In this document: in pieces, positions 1 to 7,480 of the stretch
Layout: every line of letters begins with the position of its first letter
Numbering within the stretch: the first letter of the stretch is position 1
From: CAJXCL01 sp964394335
GTDB taxonomy: Bacteria; Nitrospinota; Nitrospinia; CAJXCL01
DNA: 20,079 nt
Direction of reading: 5' to 3'
Assembly: GCA_964394335.1 (NCBI GenBank)
Contig: CAYMVZ010000041.1
Coordinates: 1 to 20,079, forward strand
The notes under the pieces: generated by a model
Seen by the model: only the letters and a program-made list of their open reading frames with translations
Databases searched by the model: none
Told to the model about the DNA's origin: nothing
Translations under genes and position numbers: made by a program

Positions 1-20
1 ATTGATAAAATATAACTTAC

Positions 21-26
21 TATAAT
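21..26 (+). promoter_or_regulatory. Possible -10 element upstream of xseA
   Basis: A perfect TATAAT lies 85 bases before the xseA start in a very AT-rich leader. A TTGATA lies at 2-7, but the 13-base spacing is too short for a standard sigma70 promoter, and the true -35 may be degenerate or outside the window. The rest of 1-111 shows no gene or RNA that I can recognise. Confidence 0.25.
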
Positions 27-111
27 TTATAAAGTTCTTAACCGGACACTACTGATGATTAATAACTAATTTGTATCCAAAATGAAAATTCTTGTTCCAT
101 AAAACGTAGTT

Positions 112-1509
112 ATGAATAATCATAGTATCCCTCATGCCGAAGAGAACTTTGAGAATCCCGAACGGCAAGTCTACACTGTTACAGAAATAACCCACGCTAT
201 AAAGTTTTCTCTTGAGACTGAATTCCCCCGGGTTTGGATTGAAGGAGAAATTTCCAACCTTAGAATTCCATCATCAGGTCACATGTACCTGACAATTAAA
301 GACGGGGATAGCCAGATAAAAGTAGTGATGTTCAGATCCGGCAAATCCCAGTTGAAGTTTGAGCCAAAAGACGGAGACCAGGTAATTGTAAAAGGGAAAA
401 TAACGGTTTATGAGCCGAGAGGCGAATATCAAATTGTTATCGATTACATGGAGCCAAAAGGAATTGGTGCTCTTCAGTTGGCTTTTCAGCAATTGAAGGA
501 AAAGCTTTCAAAAGAAGGATTATTTGATGAAGAATTAAAAAAAAGTCTTCCTCTTTTGCCGCAAAAAATAGGCATTGTAACTTCTCCAACAGGCGCAGCT
601 GTACGTGATATTTTGAATATTATAGAACGACGCTTTCCCAATGTGCATATTTTGATTGCTCCCGTGAAAGTTCAGGGAGAAGGGGCCGCGCAGGAAATAG
701 CTGCTGCCGTCAAAGACTTAAATAAAATTAAAGGTGTCGACGCCATCATTGTTGGAAGAGGCGGGGGTTCGATAGAAGATCTCTGGGCTTTCAATGAAGA
801 GGTAGTTGCCAGAGCTATTTTTAAATCAGAGATTCCTGTTATTTCCGCAGTAGGTCATGAAATTGATTTTACCATCTCAGACTTTGTGGCGGATTTAAGA
901 GCGCCCACCCCTTCGGCTGCCGCGGAACTGCTAGTTAGGGATAAAAATATTCTATTGGAAAATATTGTGACATTATACAAAAGACTCCTGGGAAATATCC
1001 GTGGTACTTTACATGACTCGAAAACGCAGTTAAAAAATCTGATATCTCGAAAAGTACTTCAGGACCCGCTTACGCCTATTCACGAAAAGCAGCAGAGATT
1101 GGATGAAGTTGCTTTGAGAATGGAAAGGGCGATAAAGAATTCCCTGCAAACACAAAAAGAAAAAACCCGGGCAAACAAAAAGCATCTTTTTCTACTCAAT
1201 CCTTTAAATAAGATAAAACAACACAAGGTATTGCTAAGTGAGGTAGAAAAAAAAATCAACTCTCAAATGAACTTTACTTTCAACATCTCGCGTAATACAC
1301 TTAATGCGGCTATGAAGCGTCTGGATTCCGTAAGCCCTTTGTCCGTTCTGAATAGAGGTTATGCTATTTGCCGTACCTATCCTGAGGAAAAAGTTTTGAA
1401 GGACTCCAGGAATGTGTCAATCGGAGAACGTATTAAAGTGCAATTGTCAAAAGGAAAATTGTTATGCAATATAGCAGACAGGGAAAACGAAAAACAAACA
1501 GAAATATGA
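112..1509 (+). CDS. xseA: Exodeoxyribonuclease VII large subunit
   Basis: XseA is the catalytic subunit of exonuclease VII, which degrades single-stranded DNA from both ends to short acid-soluble oligonucleotides in the cytoplasm, working with several copies of XseB. The 465 residues fit the family length. An N-terminal OB-fold occupies about residues 20-115 (start of core at VYTVTEITHAI, GEISNL, SGHMYLTIKD). The catalytic domain follows, with GIVTSPTGAA at 154-163, GRGGGSIEDLWAFNEE at 215-230 and GHEIDFTISD at 248-257. A charged helical region follows, then a C-terminal segment with LNRGYAI. The ATG start has only a weak ribosome site; the first ~18 residues before the OB-fold are not conserved, so a slightly later start is possible. 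xseB follows 71 bases downstream, as expected for an operon. Confidence 0.97.
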   Translation: MNNHSIPHAEENFENPERQVYTVTEITHAIKFSLETEFPRVWIEGEISNLRIPSSGHMYLTIKDGDSQIKVVMFRSGKSQLKFEPKDGDQVIVKGKITVYEPRGEYQIVIDYMEPKGIGALQLAFQQLKEKLSKEGLFDEELKKSLPLLPQKIGIVTSPTGAAVRDILNIIERRFPNVHILIAPVKVQGEGAAQEIAAAVKDLNKIKGVDAIIVGRGGGSIEDLWAFNEEVVARAIFKSEIPVISAVGHEIDFTISDFVADLRAPTPSAAAELLVRDKNILLENIVTLYKRLLGNIRGTLHDSKTQLKNLISRKVLQDPLTPIHEKQQRLDEVALRMERAIKNSLQTQKEKTRANKKHLFLLNPLNKIKQHKVLLSEVEKKINSQMNFTFNISRNTLNAAMKRLDSVSPLSVLNRGYAICRTYPEEKVLKDSRNVSIGERIKVQLSKGKLLCNIADRENEKQTEI

Positions 1510-1580
1510 AGCATTTAAAATATTTACATTATTATTAAATTTTGATATATTAATCAACTTATTATTATCCGGAAAAATTA

Positions 1581-1820
1581 ATGGCAGGATTAACTTTTGA
1601 AAAAGCCCTGGAAAGGCTTGAAGAAATTGTTGAAGAATTAGAAAACAGTGACCTCGACATAGACAAATCATTAAAGGTTTTTGAAGAAGGTGTTAAATTA
1701 TCCAGGATTTGCGCGAAAAAATTGGACGAGGCGGAAAAGAAAATCGAACTTCTTATCAAAGGCGAAAAAGGAGAATTCATCACCGAACTATTCTCACCTC
1801 CAAAGACAGAAGATAATTAA
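1581..1820 (+). CDS. xseB: Exodeoxyribonuclease VII small subunit
   Basis: XseB is the small helical subunit that assembles on the C-terminal region of XseA to make active exonuclease VII. The 79-residue length is typical. The family signature is clear: LTFEKALERLEEIVEELE near the N terminus, then DLDIDKSLKVFEEGVKLSR and the charged helix CAKKLDEAEKKIELL. Its stop codon overlaps the tlyA start by one base (TAATG), so the two are probably translationally coupled and belong to one operon with xseA. Confidence 0.97.
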   Translation: MAGLTFEKALERLEEIVEELENSDLDIDKSLKVFEEGVKLSRICAKKLDEAEKKIELLIKGEKGEFITELFSPPKTEDN

Positions 1821-2554
1821 TGGCCAAGAAACGATTAGATTCTCTTCTTGTTGAAAAGCAGCTAACTAACAGTAGAGAAGAGGCAAAAAGGCTGATCCTC
1901 GCTGGAAAAACACTCGTCAATGGAGTTGCTCTATCCAAGGCGGGTTCCTTAATCAATGAAGAATCCGATATTAAATTAAAAGACAAGGGGCATCCGTTTG
2001 TAAGCCGTGGCGGATTGAAACTTGCTGGAGCTCTTAAAGAATTTAACGTAAAGGTAAGAGGCTTAACCGCCCTGGATGCAGGCGCTTCAACAGGGGGATT
2101 TGCCGATTGTCTGCTCCAAAACGGCGTGAAAAAGGTTTTTGCCGTTGACGTCGGGTATGGCCAATTAGCCTGGAAAATAAGAAACGACCCCAGGATTGTT
2201 ACTATCGAAAAAAAGAATGTCCGCTACTTAACAATCTCAGATATTGGAGAAACTGTAGATCTGGCAGTAGTGGATCTGTCTTTTATATCTGTCAAGCGGG
2301 TTCTCCATGCAATAATATCGGTTCTTAAAAGGGGAGGGCGTATTATTTCGCTCATAAAACCGCAGTTTGAAGTGGGTAAAGGCGAAGTTGGAAAAGGCGG
2401 CATTGTCAGGGATACTAAAAAGCATATTAAAGTCTTGAATGATATCAGCCGGTTTGCTGAAGACGCGGGGCTGAGTGTAAATGGACATGTTCAATCGCCT
2501 ATTGCAGGAGCTAAAGGAAATATAGAATATTTTTTTCTTTTTGCCTTAAATTAA
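1820..2554 (+). CDS. tlyA: TlyA-family rRNA 2'-O-methyltransferase
   Basis: TlyA proteins (historically named haemolysin A) are S-adenosylmethionine-dependent ribose 2'-O-methyltransferases; the characterised mycobacterial enzyme acts on 16S and 23S rRNA. Residues about 4-65 form an S4 RNA-binding domain (RLDSLLVEKQLTNSREEAKR). The FtsJ/RrmJ-like methyltransferase domain carries the SAM loop LDAGASTGGF at 85-94, VVDLSFIS around 150-157 and LIKPQFE at 178-184. A K-D-K-E catalytic set is plausible from K67, D152, K180 and E184. Length (244) is slightly below the usual ~250-270. It overlaps xseB by one base. An xseA-xseB-tlyA order is common across bacteria. RNA target specificity cannot be read from the sequence. 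Confidence 0.93.
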   Translation: MAKKRLDSLLVEKQLTNSREEAKRLILAGKTLVNGVALSKAGSLINEESDIKLKDKGHPFVSRGGLKLAGALKEFNVKVRGLTALDAGASTGGFADCLLQNGVKKVFAVDVGYGQLAWKIRNDPRIVTIEKKNVRYLTISDIGETVDLAVVDLSFISVKRVLHAIISVLKRGGRIISLIKPQFEVGKGEVGKGGIVRDTKKHIKVLNDISRFAEDAGLSVNGHVQSPIAGAKGNIEYFFLFALN

Positions 2555-2561
2555 GGAAACG

Positions 2562-3128
2562 ATGCTTGCTAAAAAATCTGTAGTTCTAATAGTAGATGAT
2601 GATAAATACACAAGGGAGACTCTGTACCTGGAGATGAAAAGCTATTACTCGGTTTTTCAAGCCCACAGCGCGGAAGACGCTTTCAATTTTCTCTCCAGAC
2701 ATAGAGTGAATGTAATACTTCTGGATATTAAACTTCCGGGAATGGACGGTATAACAGCTCTTGCTAAAATAAGAAAGACATACCCGGAAATAGAAGTAAT
2801 AATGATTTCATCTATTAAAGAGGCGGAAACAGTAGTTAAAGCGATTAAGGCAGGTGCGTATAACTATTTTACCAAGGATCTTGATGTTTCAGAAATAATA
2901 CTGAATATCGATAATGCTTTAGAAAAGCAGGGTGTGATAAAGGAAAAACTTTTTTATAAATCTGAGATAGAAAAATACACTAATACTGGATTTGTTGTAG
3001 GAAAAAGTCATAAAATGATGGCCGCGTTTGAAGTAATTGAAAAAACCGCGGATTTGGACGCCAATGTTATTATCACTGGGAAAAGCGGTACCGGAAAAGA
3101 ATTAGTAGCCTGCCTTGCAACTGCTTGA
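2562..3128 (+). pseudogene. Truncated NtrC-type response regulator (receiver plus start of AAA+ domain)
   Basis: The intact part is a receiver domain: acidic pocket D12-D14, phosphoacceptor D55 in LLDIKLPGMDG, S83 and K105. A linker follows and then the first strands of a sigma-54-activator AAA+ domain (VVGKSHKMMAAFEVIEK) up to Walker A GKSGTGKE at 173-180. In the family the next residues read ELVARAIH and the protein continues for about 250 residues through GAFTGA, Walker B and a Fis-type helix-turn-helix. Here the frame leaves the family after ELVA and stops eight codons later. The sigma-54 contact loop and DNA-binding domain are absent, so the protein cannot activate transcription in the normal way; a stand-alone receiver could survive. 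A ribosome site (AAGGAAACG) sits eight bases after tlyA. The break lies about 20 bases before the integrated element, and the missing 3' part is not found at the element's other end. Confidence 0.88.
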
Positions 3129-3146
3129 AATAATTGAATTTATTTT
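3128..3146. other. Candidate left attachment site (attL)
   Basis: AAATAATTGAATTTATTTT here matches AAATTATTGATTTTATTGT at 11284-11302 with three mismatches over 19 bases, in direct orientation. It overlaps the last codons of the left recombinase, the usual place for an integrase-proximal attachment site. In the frame GCC TTG CAA CTG CTT the host-side half reads ALQLLEIIEF, which joins sensibly with the right-side frame IIDFIVEYP. The AT-rich nature and the mismatches keep confidence moderate. Confidence 0.45.
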
Positions 3147-4549
3147 CTGTAATTTTGCCCCAGGGACATGTAGGGGACAAAATTGCTCTTTCCCCTCTCT
3201 TTTTTCTTATCCATCAAGTTTATAATTTTAGCCTTAGTTGCCACATCAACAGAAGCATAAACTTCTCTAACTATGTTCGGGGTGTTTGCTAACATAATAG
3301 AAATTTCATCATAAGACGCACCGGCTTTTAATAATTGAAAACCGTAACTATGCCGTGAAAATACATTTAAGCTTATACTTTCATATCCTGCTTTTGCTCT
3401 TGCACGGTTAAATATATGCCGTAAAGCGTGGTCTGTATAGTAATTACCTTTCTTGTTTAGAAAGACATAATCATCAGGGCTACATACTTTTTTCTCTTTT
3501 ATTAAGTTCCGCATTAACTCTAAAATGTCAGCTTCAAGCGGAAATATTTCTTTTTCATGATTTTGATTTTTTGGAAACGGCTTATAATTTTCTATGTCGA
3601 ATGCTCCACCAACCCGATATGTTTTATTGCTAAAATCAAAATCACGCACTCGCAAGGCTCTAACCTCATTAATTCTTCTACCAGTTTTAGAAAGAAAAAT
3701 AAATATAGGTCTGTGTCTCTCAGGTATTTTTTCTATAATTTCTAATTGAGACTCTTTCGTTAGCCCCATTTTCTTTTTACGCTGAAAAGTAACTTTAGGC
3801 ATTATTGGTATGGCAACTAAATCCTCTCTACTCTTTGCCCATCGCAACAAATGCCCTAAATACCCTACCAGTTGACGCTTATAGCAGTTACTTCCTTTAA
3901 CATTATCAATCCAGTCTTGGATATGCTTGGTTTTGATATTTTGAATATCAAAATTATTAAAATAATTAATCTGGTTCTTAAAAGCAGATTTTAGAGAAAC
4001 AAGATGCTTTTGAGACATCCAGCCCTGCTCACCTGGCGTCAAACTTGCTCGCCATTCCATTTTTTTTAAATACTCTTTTTTATAGTTATCAAGAAGGAAT
4101 ACACGGCGGCTTCGGGGAAGGTATCTCTTAATGTTGAACAAATTATCATTAATGTCTTTAATAATTTCATCTTTAAAACTTATGGCAACTTCAATGGAAA
4201 GCGGAATCCCATTTCTATCAGAATATATCCTTTCCCGTCCGGTTTTATGATCTTTTAATCCAGAGATACTTACAAAAACACGCCGTGCCCATCGGTCATG
4301 TTCTTCACAATGAAATTTATTTTCTTCTTTGAATACCAGCCCGCAATCTTTGCATTTTTCTTTAGAAAGAATTTTTACTTTCATACCCTTTCCCGTCCAT
4401 GTGGAAATTTGAGATTCAAAAATCTTATGCACTTGGTCATCATTTGTCAATATTGTTTTTTGGACAGGGGTATTTTTTCCCGGAATTGTAATTAACCCCA
4501 GCCGGACTAATTCATTAAGTTGATCTACTGTGTAAAATTGCTTGTTCAT
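3140..4549 (-). CDS. Tyrosine recombinase with N-terminal zinc-ribbon-like insert (left integrase)
   Basis: This 469-residue protein is a phage-type integrase, expected to cut and join DNA through a covalent 3'-phosphotyrosine. Residues 1-30 (MNKQFYTVDQLNELVRLGLI...) are nearly shared with the right integrase. A C66-x2-C69 ... C81-x2-H84 zinc-ribbon-like motif follows and is absent from the other integrase. The core-binding domain spans about 160-250. The catalytic domain has box I TGRRINEVRAL (R292), likely Lys near 333, box II FSRHSYGFQLL (R399, H400) and the nucleophile Y431 in REVYASV. Two deviations are visible: the first His of the HxxR box is V396, and the LGH position reads L-A-N (N422). 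Its 3' end abuts the candidate attL. The leader lacks a Shine-Dalgarno sequence and is almost identical to that of the right integrase. Confidence 0.9.
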   Translation of the reverse strand: MNKQFYTVDQLNELVRLGLITIPGKNTPVQKTILTNDDQVHKIFESQISTWTGKGMKVKILSKEKCKDCGLVFKEENKFHCEEHDRWARRVFVSISGLKDHKTGRERIYSDRNGIPLSIEVAISFKDEIIKDINDNLFNIKRYLPRSRRVFLLDNYKKEYLKKMEWRASLTPGEQGWMSQKHLVSLKSAFKNQINYFNNFDIQNIKTKHIQDWIDNVKGSNCYKRQLVGYLGHLLRWAKSREDLVAIPIMPKVTFQRKKKMGLTKESQLEIIEKIPERHRPIFIFLSKTGRRINEVRALRVRDFDFSNKTYRVGGAFDIENYKPFPKNQNHEKEIFPLEADILELMRNLIKEKKVCSPDDYVFLNKKGNYYTDHALRHIFNRARAKAGYESISLNVFSRHSYGFQLLKAGASYDEISIMLANTPNIVREVYASVDVATKAKIINLMDKKKERGKSNFVPYMSLGQNYRK

Positions 4550-4586
4550 TATATTTTATTTATATGCGAAAGTAAAAATTTAAGAA
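4480..4586 (-). repeat. Left arm of integrase-leader inverted repeat
   Basis: Read on the minus strand, this ~107-base stretch covers the leader, the start codon and the first ~23 codons of the left integrase. It aligns at roughly 85% identity, with one single-base gap, to plus-strand 10001-10108 at the start of the right integrase. Identity is highest in the leader and across the ATG, where 21 consecutive bases match, which is unlike protein-level conservation alone. Confidence 0.85.
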
Positions 4587-4789
4587 AAATGTAGTAGTTT
4601 TTGTAGTACCCACTCAAACAGTACTTAACTGCTTTATTTTCATAAAGTTACACTGTAGTATAGAGAGAGGTAGGTATAGCAACCCCCCCTCCCCCCTTAT
4701 AGTGTTATAAGCAATTGGATATAAAAGAGTTATGCCTATTTTTGTAGTTACTACATTTTTTACTACACTTTTAAAAAAAAGGTTAACAA
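4587..4789. promoter_or_regulatory. Iteron-bearing intergenic region, candidate replication origin or operator array
   Basis: Five copies of TGTAGTA occur here: plus strand at 4590-4596, 4602-4608 and 4654-4660; minus strand at 4749-4755 and 4761-4767. The outer pairs each have 12-base spacing and face each other. The 13-base palindrome TGTAGTTACTACA is at 4743-4755. Between them lies a C7-T-C6 tract at 4683-4696 in otherwise AT-rich DNA. The region separates the left integrase from the 3' end of the primase-helicase gene, both on the minus strand, so it must also carry the integrase promoter. Iterons next to a replication gene suggest an origin; a regulator-binding array is the alternative. 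Confidence 0.5.
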
Positions 4790-7060
4790 TCATGGTATCA
4801 ATCCAAAAAGTTTTGTTTTAGGATCAAAGTTGACTTCCCTTGCTTTTTTTAAATTGTTCAGAGCGGAATCAAAAAACCAGAGGCCAGATTTTTTCGCATT
4901 TGTAAACTGTTTCAGTTCCCGTGAAGTCATGCTTCTTTTCCCAAGCTGCCTTCTGATTTTTTCCTCCATTTTTGCGATGGTGTTATCAGCATCAATCGGG
5001 TCGAGTTCTTTCCTAACTTCCAGCTGCCAATCTGCCAATGCGATGACTTTTTCAACTGTTTTTTTATCAACAGTTGTTTTTTTATCATTAATCGCAAGTA
5101 GCGGCATCAACCTTAAAGCATAGGTATCAATACGCCTTGCGTGAACTGAGGACTTAATATTTTCATACCACTTTTGATGTAAACTTTCTGCATCATCTGC
5201 AATATCCATTAGGAGTTCTTTGCCAATAAGTTTGCATATGTTTCCAAGTAATTTTTTAATTTTATCTTTTGCATAACTTGATATTTTTTTTGGTATTGCA
5301 TATTTTCGTTTTCCACTACCGGGTACAAGCCAGAGTCTGTTATTAAAACCTATATCCGTAAAAGCAGAACTCCACATCGAGTCAAAAGTTGCCTTGGTAG
5401 TACAGGCAAGAATTGAAAGGTAAGATTCTTCAAGGCTGATGGATGTTGTTTTTGTTTGTGATTCGTATCGGTTCGATTCAAAGAGAGTATTTACGCACGG
5501 TAGAAGGACAGAAGAATCAATTTTGCATTTATTGACAAACTGCTTAAATTCATCAAGAAAAAGTAATAGCTTTGAAGGTTCAGAATTTTTTAACCTTTTT
5601 TGTAATCCCTCTGCACTACCAACGCCATAGCAGGCATTAAATTTTTCATCAATAGCGTCCCCGTAATTTTCATCAATAGTTTCCCTGAAAAAAGATATAG
5701 TCTTATTTGCGGCAGTGCTTTTTCTATCATCTGCCGATTCACCGATTAAAACTGTGTATAGACGTGGCTGTGGAGATATTTCAGTGTTAAGAGTTAACTT
5801 ATCCGCAAACAATTTGCCAAGACATGTTAAAAAGGAAAAATAAAAAAACTCTAATGGTGGTTCCAAAACTCCAGAATATAGGTGGGAAAATTCGCTGGCA
5901 ACACCGGAAATTACCCAGTGAGGAAATGAATTATTATTCGTAATAATATGTAGGTGTTGAGTGTCTGCTTTAAATACCAGTGCTGCCGGTGATTTAACAC
6001 CGCACTCCTTAGAACAACTAAAACCATTGTCATGAATAGTCTGACAGGTGTGAGGAGCTAATCCTTCCTCTAATGAGTTTATCGCATTATCAAATTTTGA
6101 ATTGGTTTCTGATTCATTATATCCAGGATAATTTTCGCTTAACTCATGAAACTTTTCACGCCCTCCCTTGAAAGGCGTTAAGATTGTGGCAAGGTTAAAC
6201 CAGTGCGGCTCAGAAACTTTTTCAGGCTGTTCTTTACAAGATTGAACAAATTCACATTGGTCGATCAATTCAATGCCAAGCTGGGTTTCAACTTCAACAT
6301 TTACCGTTTTGCAATTCAATCGAACTCTTTTTGATGCCTTTAAATTCCATTCAGCAATGAGAGCGTCAAACTGTTTTTCTGTAGCCCGCTTTATAGTTTT
6401 TAAAAATTCAAATTGATCTGGATAAGGTTCTAATCCATTGCTGGTATTTAAAAACACAGACTTGCCTTCCTTAACTTTCTGTGCGCCCTGTAGAGGTAAG
6501 GCAATCAAGTTGCCTAAACCCTTGCCGGAAAGCCGGTCTTGATTCGGGAATATTCGATCAAATGAAGTTAAAGAAATATCCGCATTGATAACCTGTGCTT
6601 CCTTCAACAAGGCAAAAATTACAATTCTTATTTTCCATGCTTGGATAGGAGAATCAAAAAATATCCACAGGTGATAACCGTTACCTGACTGACTTCTTTC
6701 TATGTATGCGGGGAGTCCCTGTACTTCACAAACAGCGAGAAGGTCTTTTGCATCTTTTAACGGGTCTCCGGTCTTGCCATCAAAATCAACAGCGGCAAAC
6801 CAGCTTGTGTTATCTTTCAGTAAAGGGTAAACGCCAATAACCTTGCCGGACAAATGAAGAATAATAGCTTTTAGGTTGAGTGGCTTGTAATTACAAAGTT
6901 CTTTGTTGAATTTATTTTTACAGGCCGGTGAAAAACCTTTTTTGCCATTTTGAGACTGCCACTTTTCAGCGTAAACATCGGATCGACCTTTAAAGACAGA
7001 TAAAAATAAATTATTGTTGCTTCGATTTATTTTAAATAAGATTGGCTTTGTGTCATTCAT
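4790..7060 (-). CDS. Primase-helicase fusion: AEP primase (TOTE-type) with DUF3987-like ATPase domain
   Basis: This 756-residue protein probably primes and unwinds DNA for replication of the element. Residues about 5-195 form an archaeo-eukaryotic primase domain of the type found in TOTE systems and many mobile elements: WFAAVDFDGK (metal-binding D92 and D94), SGNGYHLWIFF (H130) and FDRIFPNQD followed by GKGLGNLIALPLQG (163-192). A middle region has a Cys cluster, C339...C349-x3-C353, followed by GVKSPAAL as in primase C-terminal modules. From about 378 a DUF3987-like helicase/ATPase domain follows, with an unusual P-loop reading GESADDRKST (440-449) and the Walker B-like LLLFLDEF. Its start overlaps the upstream XRE gene by four bases (7057-7060), indicating translational coupling. 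There is no separate initiator in this operon; the winged-helix gene at 9005 could supply origin recognition. Confidence 0.82.
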   Translation of the reverse strand: MNDTKPILFKINRSNNNLFLSVFKGRSDVYAEKWQSQNGKKGFSPACKNKFNKELCNYKPLNLKAIILHLSGKVIGVYPLLKDNTSWFAAVDFDGKTGDPLKDAKDLLAVCEVQGLPAYIERSQSGNGYHLWIFFDSPIQAWKIRIVIFALLKEAQVINADISLTSFDRIFPNQDRLSGKGLGNLIALPLQGAQKVKEGKSVFLNTSNGLEPYPDQFEFLKTIKRATEKQFDALIAEWNLKASKRVRLNCKTVNVEVETQLGIELIDQCEFVQSCKEQPEKVSEPHWFNLATILTPFKGGREKFHELSENYPGYNESETNSKFDNAINSLEEGLAPHTCQTIHDNGFSCSKECGVKSPAALVFKADTQHLHIITNNNSFPHWVISGVASEFSHLYSGVLEPPLEFFYFSFLTCLGKLFADKLTLNTEISPQPRLYTVLIGESADDRKSTAANKTISFFRETIDENYGDAIDEKFNACYGVGSAEGLQKRLKNSEPSKLLLFLDEFKQFVNKCKIDSSVLLPCVNTLFESNRYESQTKTTSISLEESYLSILACTTKATFDSMWSSAFTDIGFNNRLWLVPGSGKRKYAIPKKISSYAKDKIKKLLGNICKLIGKELLMDIADDAESLHQKWYENIKSSVHARRIDTYALRLMPLLAINDKKTTVDKKTVEKVIALADWQLEVRKELDPIDADNTIAKMEEKIRRQLGKRSMTSRELKQFTNAKKSGLWFFDSALNNLKKAREVNFDPKTKLFGLIP

Positions 7061-7260
7061 TTTTTATGCGCCTCTACTGACTGCAAGAATAAATCATGTG
7101 GTTTACAATTTAAAACTTTCGCTATTTTTTTCTTTTCAACTTCATTGAAATTCAGATAGCCCCTCTCTCCGAGAGAAAGTTTTGATTGTGGAATACCGGT
7201 TTTTAAAGCGATATCGTATTGGCTTAAACCGGCATGAAACCTTGCTTCTTTAATGTCCAT
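7057..7260 (-). CDS. Small XRE-family DNA-binding regulator
   Basis: The 67 residues are almost entirely one Cro/CI-type helix-turn-helix domain: EARFHAGLSQYDIALKTGIPQSKLSLGERG, then a second helical pair ending HDLFLQ. It probably binds an operator in the 7270-7480 leader or near its own promoter, controlling the coupled primase-helicase gene. A strong Shine-Dalgarno (GGAGGT, complement of 7264-7269) sits three bases before the ATG. The domain resembles the plus-strand XRE protein at 8720 (both have KLSL.E.G.L), so the element may use two related repressors as a switch; this is inference. Confidence 0.8.
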   Translation of the reverse strand: MDIKEARFHAGLSQYDIALKTGIPQSKLSLGERGYLNFNEVEKKKIAKVLNCKPHDLFLQSVEAHKK

Positions 7261-7313
7261 AGCACCTCCATATTTTTATTAATAATTTTAGTTTGTAAGG
7301 ATAATTTTATAAT

Positions 7314-7387
7314 GGTTAAATAACGGTTAAAATGAAAACATGGATTTGCAACGGGAAAATGTAAAAAATGTAAAACTGTACGGTTAA
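7314..7387. promoter_or_regulatory. Repeated GGTTAA sites upstream of the XRE/primase operon
   Basis: GGTTAA occurs at 7314-7319, 7325-7330 and 7382-7387. The first two are 11 bases apart, about one helical turn, and the second and third are both preceded by C (CGGTTAA). They lie in the leader of the minus-strand XRE-primase operon, so they could be operators. No regulator is proven, and the motif is short and AT-rich. Confidence 0.3.
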
Positions 7388-7471
7388 GAAAGGCGGTAAA
7401 TTAAGGGGTTTTAGGGTTTTTAGTGTTTGGGAAAAACTTGTTTTTTTAGTTTGAAATGTAAAAAATGTAAA
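7357..7471. repeat. Direct repeat AAATGTAAAAAATGTAAA, two copies
   Basis: The exact 18-base sequence is found at 7357-7374 and again at 7454-7471, start-to-start 97 bases apart. Each copy is itself a tandem of ATGTAAA with 9-base spacing. Both lie in the 220-base gap between the XRE gene and the 266-residue ORF. They may be binding sites for an element-encoded protein or a second iteron family. Nothing else recognisable is in this gap. Confidence 0.6.
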
Positions 7472-7480
7472 GAGGCTTAG

